DNA of 64,000 bases, taken from Petrocella sp024636985 (GTDB taxonomy: Bacteria; Bacillota; Clostridia; Lachnospirales; Vallitaleaceae). The notes below the pieces were generated by a model. That model worked only from the letters and a program-made list of their open reading frames with translations. It was not told the origin of the DNA and did not search any database. The translations under genes and the position numbers were made by a program. The stretch covers positions 44,760 to 108,759 of the forward strand of contig JAGXFY010000079.1 in NCBI GenBank assembly GCA_024636985.1, written 5' to 3'. This document shows, piece after piece, positions 43,817 through 52,652 of the stretch; position 1 is the first letter of the stretch, and each line of letters starts with the position of its first letter.

Positions 43817-45496
43817 ATGGTATTAAAGTCTTGGTATACAAAAAAAATAAATATAGGGTTCATGTCCATAGCCATCTTTATGGGTATGTTCATCATGAGT
43901 GGTCAAGAAATCTCGGCATCAACATTACCGGCGGTTCATGAGAAAGTCACGACAGAGCAAGTGACCAAAGGGTTAACCTATGAGGTTAAAGGTCGGTTGA
44001 CAGCGAAGGGGTGGGTGAACCTTCATGTTATGAAAATGGCATTGTCTGAACCAACTCTAATACTGGATACCATTACGAGCAGAAGCCATACAAATGATAT
44101 GGAAACCTTAGTTGAAATGACGGCTCATGATGCTACCTATACCGGTGCCATAAGTGGTACAATCAAGGATATCTTTGAGGGTAATGTGATAGATGAAGAA
44201 CGATTGCTTGAAGCCCTAGAAGGTGAGGGTGTCTTGCTTCAAGGCGGTGAAAAAGTACGGGAAGGTAGTAAAAAAGAGAATGAACGTATGGCCAGATCCG
44301 TCTATGGTGTTACGACAGACCGTCAGATACTGGTTTTTATAGTGGCAGAATATAATCAAAGCAGCATTGGCGCCACTCATGAAGAGATGCAAGATTATTT
44401 GTTAGATTATGATGTTGTAGATGCTTTGTATATAGATGAAGTAGATGCACCTTCAATGGCGATTCGTGGTCCGGGTGCCTTTGTCTTATCTCAAAGAAAT
44501 GTCCTAATGGACGAGACGATACCGATGACAACGATTGGACTTGGCATCCGATCAGAAGCACCGGCAACAGAAGCTTACAACCTAATAATCAAAGTGGATA
44601 AATCACCGTATATGGTGTCAAAACCAATTGGTATTAAGCTTTTAGCTAGAGACATGAATTATAACCCTGTGGCCATAGATTCAGGTCAGATTGCATGGAG
44701 TATGTCCGGTGGGTTTGGTACGATTAGCAACAATACCTTCATCCCTATGGAAGGGGGAAGAACCACCATAACTGCCTATTATCAAGGGAAACGAACGAGC
44801 ATAACCTTGAATATATTTGATCCGGATACCAAAGATCCATTATATGAAGCCTTACCTGGAGCCGGTTTTACTGTCAATATTTTTGGAACAACGGTTAAAC
44901 AAAAAAGGTTGCTCGATAGCATTGTTATGGAAAAGGTATACGAAACAATGAACGGTGCAGGCTACGGTATTTTTGCCGGTCAGACCCATATTGACGGAAA
45001 TAAACTGCTCAAAAATCATTATATCTACAAGAACCAATATAGCATTTTGGACATGGAAGGGGCTAGGCTTATATCTCTTGCCATGGGCACAGGCAGCATG
45101 GTGATGACCGATGAAACACAGTGGAATAAGTTAAAAACCACACTTGCCACAACGGTTCAAAACACAATCATTATTCTTGGAACACAGAGCCTTACGAGCA
45201 ATGAAAAAGGATTTTTTCAATATGAGCGCCAACAAATCCATGAACTATTAAGAGAATTTGTTGCCAAGTCCGGTAAGAATGTATTTTATGTCAATGCCGG
45301 AGCGACAGAAGACAAAAATCAGTGGTATGATGGTGTTCGTTACATCGATTTAAACGGTCTTTTGTACCAAGTAGAAGAGAATAACAGTGTGAACCTGTAC
45401 GACAGCTTTCAGACCCTTAGTTTTACATTTTCAGGTAGTAGTAAAATGACCTATCGATTGACAGACCTGTATCCTAAGACAACCGTATCCAGATAA
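43817..45496 (+). CDS. secreted NAGPA-like paralogue with a degraded active site
   Basis: A 559-aa exported protein with an N-terminal signal segment. It resembles the 952-aa protein at 31467 throughout: VTKGLTYEVKGRLTAKGWVNLHVMKM near the start, a Big-like region, and the C-terminal FTVNIFGTT domain ending TYRLTDLYP. The NAGPA core is shortened, and the position of DGGGSSSM reads DEVDAPSM, so catalysis is unlikely. It may be a binding or structural partner. It lies between csaB and murJ. Confidence 0.82.
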   Translation: MVLKSWYTKKINIGFMSIAIFMGMFIMSGQEISASTLPAVHEKVTTEQVTKGLTYEVKGRLTAKGWVNLHVMKMALSEPTLILDTITSRSHTNDMETLVEMTAHDATYTGAISGTIKDIFEGNVIDEERLLEALEGEGVLLQGGEKVREGSKKENERMARSVYGVTTDRQILVFIVAEYNQSSIGATHEEMQDYLLDYDVVDALYIDEVDAPSMAIRGPGAFVLSQRNVLMDETIPMTTIGLGIRSEAPATEAYNLIIKVDKSPYMVSKPIGIKLLARDMNYNPVAIDSGQIAWSMSGGFGTISNNTFIPMEGGRTTITAYYQGKRTSITLNIFDPDTKDPLYEALPGAGFTVNIFGTTVKQKRLLDSIVMEKVYETMNGAGYGIFAGQTHIDGNKLLKNHYIYKNQYSILDMEGARLISLAMGTGSMVMTDETQWNKLKTTLATTVQNTIIILGTQSLTSNEKGFFQYERQQIHELLREFVAKSGKNVFYVNAGATEDKNQWYDGVRYIDLNGLLYQVEENNSVNLYDSFQTLSFTFSGSSKMTYRLTDLYPKTTVSR

Positions 45497-45509
45497 ATGC
45501 GAGGTTCCC

Positions 45510-47069
45510 ATGGTAAGAAATAAAAAAGATTCATCCCTAAATATGATTGTGGTCATTATTGGGCTAACCTTGATTGGCAAAGTGGTGGGGTTATTAAGAG
45601 ATACCTTTATCGGCTACAAGTTGGGTGCTGATTTTGAATCCGATGTTTTCTTTATGGCTTTAAGTTTGACCACCAGCGTGTTTCTTGGTATTGGTAGCGC
45701 GATCGCCACCAATATCATTCCTATATTTGTCCGGTATAGAAAAAACCAAGAAGATACCAAGGGTATTAGCAGTATTTTTAATGCAGTTGTTTTATTATCT
45801 CTTGTGATGGGCATTGCTTATTATATAGCTGCGCCATGGATTGTAAAGCTGTTTGCGACGGGTTATACCGGTGAAAAACTTGAGATGACCATACAAATGA
45901 CCCGGATTATGATACCATCCATCTTGTTTATTTCTCTAACTTATCTGTTTGTAGGTGCTATGCAAGCCCATGAAAAGTTTATCTTACCGGCAATGATTAG
46001 TTTTCCATATAACATTCTTTTCTTCATCTATCTGGCTATCGGTATTGAAACAAACGGTATTGCAGGCCTTGCCTTAATCACCATGATCGGGTGGTTGCTT
46101 CAGATGATTGTCCTAGCACCTTCAGTTATTAAACACAAGCTGGTACCTCTTATGGGGCATATTGATTTTAAGCACCCGGCGTTAAAACACTTTTTTATTG
46201 GGATAATTCCCATCATTTTGGTTACATTGACCCATCAGTTCAATATTGTCATAGATAACAAAGCTGCTTCTTTTCTAGGTGACGGAAATGTCTCTGCTAT
46301 TTATTATGGTAATATGCTTTTTAAGGCTATAGTAACAACAACGGTATATGGTATTACGGCGGTCATGTTTCCAAAATTCAATGAGAAGTTTCTAGATGAA
46401 AACCATGAAGGCTTATATCAATCAGTCATTAACGTTCTAAGGAGTGTATTATTACTCTTGATTCCTATGTCCATTGGTTTGATACTGACCGGCCCCTATG
46501 TGATTGCCCTTATTTTTGAACGGGGTGTCTTTGACGCAAGCGGCACCATCGCCACCACCATTGCTTTTACCGGATATACCTCTTTTATGATTGCTTTCGG
46601 ATTTATAGATGTATTAAATAAAGCCTACTATACGCTAGGCATTCGACGAATCCCTTTGCTTATAGGCGGCTTCATTATTTTGGTGAATATTGGACTTAAT
46701 AATCTTTTAGTGGACAAATATGGCTTTGCAGGCATCGCCAACGGTACATCCATTGCCTTCTACTGTGGTGCTGTACTCAGCTTCTTTCTCTTTAGCAGGC
46801 AGTTCAATGCATTTCCTCTTCACCGATTCTTTAACACCTTGCTTAAGACCTTAATGGCCACTGCAGTCATGGGTGGGAGTGTATATTTGTTAAATCAGTA
46901 TTTGAACCCCATGTTGGGTATATCAACTAAAGGTAACTTAGCCATAATAGGTATAGATATCACCCTCGGTATGGTCATCTATGGGTTGACCTTAATCCTA
47001 CTTAAAGAGCAGCTCATCTACAATATCTACAAGCAAATACTAGATAAATTCAAACAAAAACATGCTTAA
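45510..47069 (+). CDS. murJ: lipid II flippase MurJ
   Basis: A 519-aa MOP-superfamily protein with 14 membrane helices. IGLTLIGKVVGLLRDTFIGYKLG, the MurJ N-terminal signature with its charged Arg residues, is followed by SDVFFMA and later GVFDASGTIATT. It flips the peptidoglycan precursor lipid II. It ends the polysaccharide cluster, 13 bp after the NAGPA paralogue. Its stop is only 4 bp from the stop of the convergent gene, so there is no room for a terminator. Confidence 0.92.
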   Translation: MVRNKKDSSLNMIVVIIGLTLIGKVVGLLRDTFIGYKLGADFESDVFFMALSLTTSVFLGIGSAIATNIIPIFVRYRKNQEDTKGISSIFNAVVLLSLVMGIAYYIAAPWIVKLFATGYTGEKLEMTIQMTRIMIPSILFISLTYLFVGAMQAHEKFILPAMISFPYNILFFIYLAIGIETNGIAGLALITMIGWLLQMIVLAPSVIKHKLVPLMGHIDFKHPALKHFFIGIIPIILVTLTHQFNIVIDNKAASFLGDGNVSAIYYGNMLFKAIVTTTVYGITAVMFPKFNEKFLDENHEGLYQSVINVLRSVLLLLIPMSIGLILTGPYVIALIFERGVFDASGTIATTIAFTGYTSFMIAFGFIDVLNKAYYTLGIRRIPLLIGGFIILVNIGLNNLLVDKYGFAGIANGTSIAFYCGAVLSFFLFSRQFNAFPLHRFFNTLLKTLMATAVMGGSVYLLNQYLNPMLGISTKGNLAIIGIDITLGMVIYGLTLILLKEQLIYNIYKQILDKFKQKHA

Positions 47070-47073
47070 GGTC

Positions 47074-48369
47074 TTATAGATGCATCAATTCTTCTAATAC
47101 TCTACCTTCTACTTTCTCCATTTTAAGGCCTAACAAAGCGGCAAAGGTGGGTCCTTCATCAACCAGGTGACTGTGCAAAAGCACAGCGCCTTTTTTAATG
47201 GAAGGGCCTTTCATTAAGAGTAAGGTTTTTTGATCCGGGTGCTCAGGCATAAAACCATGATCACCAATATAAGTGTCCGGATCGTCTTTACTATCATGTA
47301 TGATTTTACCTGAGGCACTGTTTCTAAAAACATGACGGTCCTTAGCTTCTAGAATATAGCTAAAGTCTCCGGATAAGTTGTATTTTTCGGAAGCTTCATC
47401 ATGGGTCAACATGAAACGTAGTGGTGTTTCAGGCATTTTTACAAAAGCCTCTAAGACCGCCTTGATTTTTGTTCGTATCTCTTCTGTAGCTTTTTCATGA
47501 ATATGAATCTGACAAGAGCCACCACAGGTACAGCCATAGGCTTGCCAAGAGATAATCTTATTGTCAGCATCGGTTGTTAGAAGGCCTTCTTTTTTAAATA
47601 GACTATTGATCTCAATAACGGTATCAAAATCATGGGTACCGTGGTCCCCAAGTAAAACAATATTGGTATGTGGCAGTTGACCGTTTTTTTCAAGGGTTTG
47701 AATCAAGCGTTCAATGCGCTGGTCAATACGTTTTAAGGCTTTGAGACTTTCTTTACTCTTTAGGCCATGGATATGTCGCATGGTATCCAGCTCCGTAAAA
47801 TGTATGGCCATTAGATTCGGTTTTTTCTTCCTTAAGATATAATGGGAAACAGCTTCACTAAAATTATCCAAATAAGGCTGAGTTGTGCCTTTTAATAGTC
47901 GCTTATACTTAACTACAGGCCATAGCATATTTTTAGTGCCATAATCCCAGAAAAGCTTAAGGCGGCTGATGGAATGATCCGGTGACCAGATCTCAGGAAT
48001 ATTATAATCGATGTTGGCACCAGCCATAACCGGCCACAAGACAGTAGCGGTTTTTAGTCCGGCTTGAGTGGCATAATCAAAAAAAGTAGGTACTTTAATG
48101 TCCCGTTCATACCAATGCCAATCTTGAAGGGTTGCTTTGGCAGGATCTGGAAGCTCATTGTTATAGATACCATGAACAGAAGGGTAGTGGCCGGTGGACA
48201 AAGAAGTATGACATGTATAAGTGACGGTTGGGTAAACACTGGTCACTTCTTTAACATGAGCACCGTCACGTATAAAGCCGGCAAAAGTCGGCAGGCTTAA
48301 TAAAGTCTTATAGTCCAACTTATTTAGGGCATCCACACTGATAATCATCAAATTATTTTTTGTTTGCAT
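47074..48369 (-). CDS. alkaline-phosphatase-superfamily phosphodiesterase (ENPP-like)
   Basis: A 431-aa protein of the type I phosphodiesterase/nucleotide pyrophosphatase group. The metal ligand Asp13 is in ISVDALNKLD. The likely nucleophile Thr50 is in YPTVTYTCHTSLSTGHYP. The second metal site shows HFTELDTMRH, LGDHGTHDF and IGDHGFMPEHPDQ. No signal peptide is present. It is cotranscribed 28 bp after dapB, under the lysine riboswitch, so a link to cell-wall or lysine metabolism is possible. The substrate is unknown. Confidence 0.87.
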   Translation of the reverse strand: MQTKNNLMIISVDALNKLDYKTLLSLPTFAGFIRDGAHVKEVTSVYPTVTYTCHTSLSTGHYPSVHGIYNNELPDPAKATLQDWHWYERDIKVPTFFDYATQAGLKTATVLWPVMAGANIDYNIPEIWSPDHSISRLKLFWDYGTKNMLWPVVKYKRLLKGTTQPYLDNFSEAVSHYILRKKKPNLMAIHFTELDTMRHIHGLKSKESLKALKRIDQRIERLIQTLEKNGQLPHTNIVLLGDHGTHDFDTVIEINSLFKKEGLLTTDADNKIISWQAYGCTCGGSCQIHIHEKATEEIRTKIKAVLEAFVKMPETPLRFMLTHDEASEKYNLSGDFSYILEAKDRHVFRNSASGKIIHDSKDDPDTYIGDHGFMPEHPDQKTLLLMKGPSIKKGAVLLHSHLVDEGPTFAALLGLKMEKVEGRVLEELMHL

Positions 48370-48397
48370 ACGTCGCCTCCCTTAGCCTCTTTTTTTG

Positions 48398-49156
48398 CTA
48401 AAACGTCATGAGGTCGCCCATGTTATAAAGACCAGACGGTTTGCCATCTAAGAATTTGGCGGCATTCACAGCACCTACAGCGAAAATACGTTTGGACATG
48501 GCTTTGTGGTTGATTTCAATAATCTCATCTTCGCCTGCAAAAATAACGTCATGTTCGCCAACAATGGTACCACCACGAATGGCATGGATACCAATCTCTT
48601 TTTTGGGTCGTTTGATACGTTCTGCACTACGATCATATTTGTAGTTGTACGTATGATCCAGCGTATAGTTGATACCTTCTGCAATGGCTAGGGCCGTACC
48701 ACTTGGAGCATCTACCTTCTGATTATGATGTTTCTCGATAATCTCAATATCAAAGTTGGCGTCCGTTAGTATTTTTGTTGCTTTTTGAGCCAAGCTAATA
48801 AGCAAATTAATACCAAGAGACATATTGGCTGAGAACAATACAGCAACTTTTTCACTGATTGCTTTAAGATGTGCAACTTGGTCTTCACTAAGTCCGGTGG
48901 TACATGCAACGATGGGGGTACTTGTTTTGGCACTATAGTCTAAGATGGCATCAACGGCATTTGCATTTGAGAAATCGATGATAACATCCGCTTTGACATC
49001 ACATTGATCCGGTGTTTCAAACACTGGGTAAGGGTTTTCTATGCCCATATAGGGGTCGATACCGGCGACGATGGTGACTTGATCATTATCTGCTACCAAT
49101 GAGGATATAACCTGACCCATTTTGCCGTTACAACCGTGCATAATTATACGTGTCAT
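48398..49156 (-). CDS. dapB: 4-hydroxy-tetrahydrodipicolinate reductase
   Basis: Second diaminopimelate-specific step in lysine and peptidoglycan precursor synthesis. The 252-aa protein has the nucleotide-binding GCNGKMGQ at the N-terminus, DFSNANAV, ACTTGL and the substrate motif EKHHNQKVDAPSGTA, with IHAIRGGTIVGEH later. AAGGAGG precedes the start. It follows dapA by 12 bp. Confidence 0.97.
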   Translation of the reverse strand: MTRIIMHGCNGKMGQVISSLVADNDQVTIVAGIDPYMGIENPYPVFETPDQCDVKADVIIDFSNANAVDAILDYSAKTSTPIVACTTGLSEDQVAHLKAISEKVAVLFSANMSLGINLLISLAQKATKILTDANFDIEIIEKHHNQKVDAPSGTALAIAEGINYTLDHTYNYKYDRSAERIKRPKKEIGIHAIRGGTIVGEHDVIFAGEDEIIEINHKAMSKRIFAVGAVNAAKFLDGKPSGLYNMGDLMTF

Positions 49157-49168
49157 GGTGAACCTCCT

Positions 49169-50056
49169 TTATTGCAAGTTCAAGCCCATATCAAGCATAG
49201 CTTTTCTTAGATACTCGACATTGGCAGGTTCCATTTCAAAAAGCGGTCCTCTTGTAGGTCCTACATTCATACCCATAAGGTTAAGGGCTTTCTTTATTGG
49301 AACAGGGTTGACTTCACAGAAGATGGCTTTTGTCAGCTCATGCATTTTAAGTTGTCTGGCAAGGGCGCCTTCAAGGTCACCGGTTCTATAATTGGCTACG
49401 ATATCATGGGTTTCTTTTGGTAGGATATTGGCAATAACAGAAACAACACCTTTTCCACCAAGGGCAAGAAGGGGGAGAATCTGATCATCGTTACCGGAGT
49501 ATATGTCCAATCGACCTTCTACTGCATGGGCAAGATCAACCACTTGGGCGATGTTACCACTGGCTTCTTTGATGGCAACAATGTTGTCAATAAGAGAAAG
49601 GGCTTTGGCGGTTGCAGGTTCTATATTAAGACCTGTTCTTGAAGGAACGTTATAGAGCATAATAGGTATACTTACAGCATTTGCAATCTCCGTATAGTGA
49701 CGGATAAGGCCTTTTTGTGTGGTTTTGTTGTAATAAGGTGTCACAAGAAGTAAGGCGTCAGCACCAAGTGCTTCTGCTTTCTGTGACAATTCGATACCAT
49801 GGGCGGTATGGTTACTACCTGTGCCGGCCATAACAGGTACACGCTTATTGGTATGTTCTACAGCTACACGGATACATTCTAATTGTTCTTCATCTGTGAG
49901 TGTGGATGCTTCGCCGGTGGTACCGCATATAACGATACAGTTGGTGCCGTGATCGATTTGAAAATCAATCAGTTCTCTTAACTTGTCATAATTAACACTT
50001 TCGTCTGCATTCATAGGTGTTACTATTGCTACGCCGGATCCGGTAAATATTGACAT
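49169..50056 (-). CDS. dapA: 4-hydroxy-tetrahydrodipicolinate synthase
   Basis: Condenses pyruvate with aspartate semialdehyde, the first step of the diaminopimelate branch. The 295-aa protein has GTTGEASTLT, YYNKTTQKG, YNVPSRTG with the catalytic Tyr, and AIKEASG with the Schiff-base Lys. An upstream ATG at 50113 would add 19 residues, but AGGAGG immediately before the inner ATG at 50056 fixes the start. A lysine riboswitch precedes the gene. Confidence 0.97.
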   Translation of the reverse strand: MSIFTGSGVAIVTPMNADESVNYDKLRELIDFQIDHGTNCIVICGTTGEASTLTDEEQLECIRVAVEHTNKRVPVMAGTGSNHTAHGIELSQKAEALGADALLLVTPYYNKTTQKGLIRHYTEIANAVSIPIMLYNVPSRTGLNIEPATAKALSLIDNIVAIKEASGNIAQVVDLAHAVEGRLDIYSGNDDQILPLLALGGKGVVSVIANILPKETHDIVANYRTGDLEGALARQLKMHELTKAIFCEVNPVPIKKALNLMGMNVGPTRGPLFEMEPANVEYLRKAMLDMGLNLQ

Positions 50057-50114
50057 ATGATTCCTCCTAAAGTTTAAATCGATGATTAAGTGACTATACC
50101 CATATTTTGACAAT

Positions 50115-50140
50115 AAAAAACAGTCAACAAGTGCGACTGT
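50115..50140 (-). terminator. riboswitch-controlled terminator before dapA
   Basis: On the minus strand ACAGTC pairs with GACTGT around a 9-nt loop, then TTTTTTATT. It lies between the lysine aptamer and dapA, as expected for a transcriptional attenuator. Confidence 0.85.
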
Positions 50141-50165
50141 GCATTCTCAGAATGATAAGACACAA

Positions 50166-50330
50166 GTAGCACTTCATATACGCAAGGTATACGACAGTCA
50201 AATGGCTGTTAACCAGTTGCCCAGGAAGGGGCTTACAGGTAACCCAAACCTTCGGCGACATCTCCTTTAATTATACATCATTTGCACCTGAATGCATCCA
50301 TATAATGACTCTTAGCTATCGCGCCTCTAC
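50166..50330 (-). ncRNA. lysine riboswitch (L box)
   Basis: The minus strand carries the aptamer's conserved blocks in order: GTAGAGGCGC, then TAAGAGTCA, then AAAGGAGATGTCGCCGAAGG, GGGTTACC, a P4-like CTGGGCAACTGGTTAACAGCC and CTGTCGTATACC. It closes with GTGCTAC, which pairs with the start. These match the L box known before lysine genes. Lysine binding should favour the terminator and stop dapA-dapB expression. Confidence 0.95.
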
Positions 50331-50378
50331 TTTCGTTGATGAACAATAAGGTTCAAAACAACGTATAAAATTGAGTTA

Positions 50379-50407
50379 ATCTTATCATTTTTTCAGTCAA
50401 CTGTCAA
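50379..50407 (-). promoter_or_regulatory. sigma-A promoter of the dapA operon
   Basis: On the minus strand TTGACA, 17 bp and TAAGAT. It would start RNA roughly 40 bases before the riboswitch aptamer. Confidence 0.8.
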
Positions 50408-50422
50408 ATGAATAGAATAAGT

Positions 50423-50465
50423 ACAGCCCCAAGAATCGGGCTTTTATTCCAAGTCTTGAGGCTGT
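50423..50465. other. hairpin between htpG and the dapA promoter
   Basis: ACAGCC-CAAGA pairs with TCTTG-GGCTGT with a single mismatch and an 18-19 nt loop. The T-tract is stronger on the plus strand (TATTTTCTT). It could help end the htpG transcript, although it is not ideal. Confidence 0.55.
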
Positions 50466-50473
50466 TATTTTCT

Positions 50474-50598
50474 TGTTCTCTAGGAAAAACAATGCTAAGT
50501 TAATGCGTTGAAGCATCGCATTAACGATCAGGAAGTTTCCTTTCGAACCGTTCAGAAATATGAGCAAAGCTCATAACGAAGCGTAGCTTCTTTTCTTG
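50474..50598 (+). repeat. structured intergenic repeat, copy D
   Basis: P1 AGGAAA/TTTCCT (50482-50541), P2 GTTAATGCG/CGCATTAAC (50499-50525) with loop TTGAAGCAT, P3 TATGAGC-AAA-GCTCATA (50559-50575), P4 GAAGC-GTA-GCTTC (50578-50590), then TTTTCTT. It is closest to copy E. The plus-strand orientation is opposite to the genes on both sides. Confidence 0.87.
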
Positions 50599-50628
50599 AT
50601 AGATAATAGATGAGCCTTAGCACATACA

Positions 50629-52527
50629 TTAGATCATACGTGTTAATAAGGACTGGCTACGTTGAATGAATTTTGTCATGGCTTCGGCGTCAAGTGGCTT
50701 ATGGCTCATAAGCGCCAAATCATACAAATGCTCACAGAAAAGCTTCACATCTTCTTTCTTATCCGCTTCTTCGTGGTGGGTGAGTATGAAGTCGACAATC
50801 TTGTTTTTCTTATTCAGAATCAAAGTCTCATCACTTGGCATATCTCCAAGTCCCATGCCCATGAAGCCGTACATCTTGCTCATGTCCTGCATTCTTCTGG
50901 ATTCTTCTGCAAGTACAATAACGGCAGAGATGTCTTCTGATTTGAGAGACTCCAGTTGAACCTTAATGTCTTCCTTTGAGAGAACCTCTGCAAAAAGCTT
51001 TTGAAGTTGTTCTGCAGATGCGTTATGCGCTTCCTGATCATCTTCATGTATCGTTTCTTTCATTACATCCGTTAAGTCGGCATCAATCCTTGCAAACTTA
51101 ACATCGCTTGTCTTGGCTTCAATATGTGAGATAAAAGCCTGATCAATACTATGTTCTAAGATAACCGCTTCCATGTCATGGTCTTTGAACATCTTAATAT
51201 ATTGGGCTTGTTGTACCGGATCGGTGACATAATAAACTTTGTTTTCATGCTTTTCTTTATTGCGTTCCAGATAGTCACTTAGAACCACATAGTCGCCGGT
51301 TGTTGTTTTGTATAAGATAATGTCTTTAACTTTGTCATAGAACTTTTCGTCTCTAAGTCCACCGAATTTGATGAAGGGGTGGATGTCGCCCCAGAATTTC
51401 TCATAGGATACTTTATCACTTTTGTAAAGGCTTTTTAAGCGGTCAGCCACTTTCTTAGAGATATAGTCCGAGATCTTCTTAACAAAACCATCGTTTTGTA
51501 GGAAACTTCTTGAGACATTAAGAGGCAAGTCAGGACAATCAATTACACCTTTTAACAACAATAAGAACTCAGGAATGACTTCCTTAATATTTTGTGCAAC
51601 AAAGACCTGGCTGTTATAGAGCTTGATCTGACCTTCAATGTTCTCGAACTCGTTACCAAGTTTAGGGAAGTATAAGATACCTTTAAGATTGAAGGGATAA
51701 TCCATGTTCAAATGAATCCAGAACAAAGGTTCTTTAAAATCCATGAAGGTATCACGGTAGAAAGCCTTGTATTCTTCATCAGTACATTCACTTGGTTGTT
51801 TTAGATATAAGGGTGAGATCTCATTTAAAGGCTTAGGTTCAACAACCTTATCTTCGCTGTCTTTATCTGTTTCTGTTGTTTTTTCTTCTTCTTTGCCGAC
51901 TTCTTCAAAATAAATCTCATAAGGCATGAAAGAACAATATTTCTCAATGGTGCTTTTAATTTTATAAGCGTTTTTGAACTCTTTGCCATCTTCTCCAAGA
52001 TGTAGGATGATATCCGTACCTCTTTCGCTTCTGTCACCGTCTTCTAATTCGAATTCAGTGCCGCCGTCACAAGTCCAGTGGATAGGTGTTGCATCTTGTT
52101 TGTATGAAAGGGACTTGATCTCCACCTGCCCTGCCACCATAAAAGCGGAATAGAAGCCAAGGCCAAAATGTCCGATAATTTGCTCAGAATCTGCTTTATC
52201 CTTATAGGTATTCAGGAAATCTTCTGCACCTGAAAATGCGATCTGATTGATGTATTTCTTAACTTCTTCACCGGTCAAACCAATACCATTGTCCGTAAAA
52301 GTCAAGGTATCAGCCTTTTCATCATAACGTACGACAATCTTGTAGGCTTCATCTGAAGGGAGTTCTACTTCACCCATAGTCGCTAGTTTTCTTAATTTGG
52401 TTATGGCATCACTGCCATTTGAAATCAATTCTCTTACAAAGATATCGTGGTCAGAATACAACCATTTTTTAATTATTGGGAAAATATTTTCGCTGTGTAT
52501 AGACAAGCTTCCTTTTTCAATGCTCAT
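50629..52527 (-). CDS. htpG: Hsp90 chaperone HtpG
   Basis: A 632-aa ATP-dependent chaperone. The GHKL nucleotide-binding motifs are present (ELISNGSDAITKLR, DNGIGLTGEEV, GHFGLGFYSAFMVA and GTDIILHL), followed by the middle domain with RSFLQND and the dimerisation domain. A Glu/Lys-rich linker occurs at about residues 217-232. AGAGGAGG precedes the start. It is a single-gene unit with its own promoter and a CIRCE operator. Confidence 0.97.
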   Translation of the reverse strand: MSIEKGSLSIHSENIFPIIKKWLYSDHDIFVRELISNGSDAITKLRKLATMGEVELPSDEAYKIVVRYDEKADTLTFTDNGIGLTGEEVKKYINQIAFSGAEDFLNTYKDKADSEQIIGHFGLGFYSAFMVAGQVEIKSLSYKQDATPIHWTCDGGTEFELEDGDRSERGTDIILHLGEDGKEFKNAYKIKSTIEKYCSFMPYEIYFEEVGKEEEKTTETDKDSEDKVVEPKPLNEISPLYLKQPSECTDEEYKAFYRDTFMDFKEPLFWIHLNMDYPFNLKGILYFPKLGNEFENIEGQIKLYNSQVFVAQNIKEVIPEFLLLLKGVIDCPDLPLNVSRSFLQNDGFVKKISDYISKKVADRLKSLYKSDKVSYEKFWGDIHPFIKFGGLRDEKFYDKVKDIILYKTTTGDYVVLSDYLERNKEKHENKVYYVTDPVQQAQYIKMFKDHDMEAVILEHSIDQAFISHIEAKTSDVKFARIDADLTDVMKETIHEDDQEAHNASAEQLQKLFAEVLSKEDIKVQLESLKSEDISAVIVLAEESRRMQDMSKMYGFMGMGLGDMPSDETLILNKKNKIVDFILTHHEEADKKEDVKLFCEHLYDLALMSHKPLDAEAMTKFIQRSQSLLTRMI

Positions 52528-52581
52528 GCTATAACCTCCTCTTATATGTAATTATGATTAATATAACCATATCCAATGTAT

Positions 52582-52610
52582 ATGATAGTCGTTCCCACAA
52601 GGATTGTCAA
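52582..52610 (-). promoter_or_regulatory. sigma-A promoter of htpG
   Basis: On the minus strand TTGACA, 17 bp and TATCAT. It lies between the CIRCE palindrome and the start codon. Confidence 0.85.
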
Positions 52611-52617
52611 GAAAAAT

Positions 52618-52644
52618 TTAGCACTCTCATGAGAAGAGTGCTAA
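52618..52644 (-). promoter_or_regulatory. CIRCE element (HrcA operator)
   Basis: A perfect TTAGCACTC-N9-GAGTGCTAA, the HrcA binding site of heat-shock operons. It ends 8 bp upstream of the htpG -35 box. On the minus strand the palindrome is followed by AATTTTT and comes only 9 bp after the stop codon of the DUF5721 gene, so it could double as that gene's terminator. Confidence 0.9.
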
Positions 52645-52652
52645 AAGCAAAA

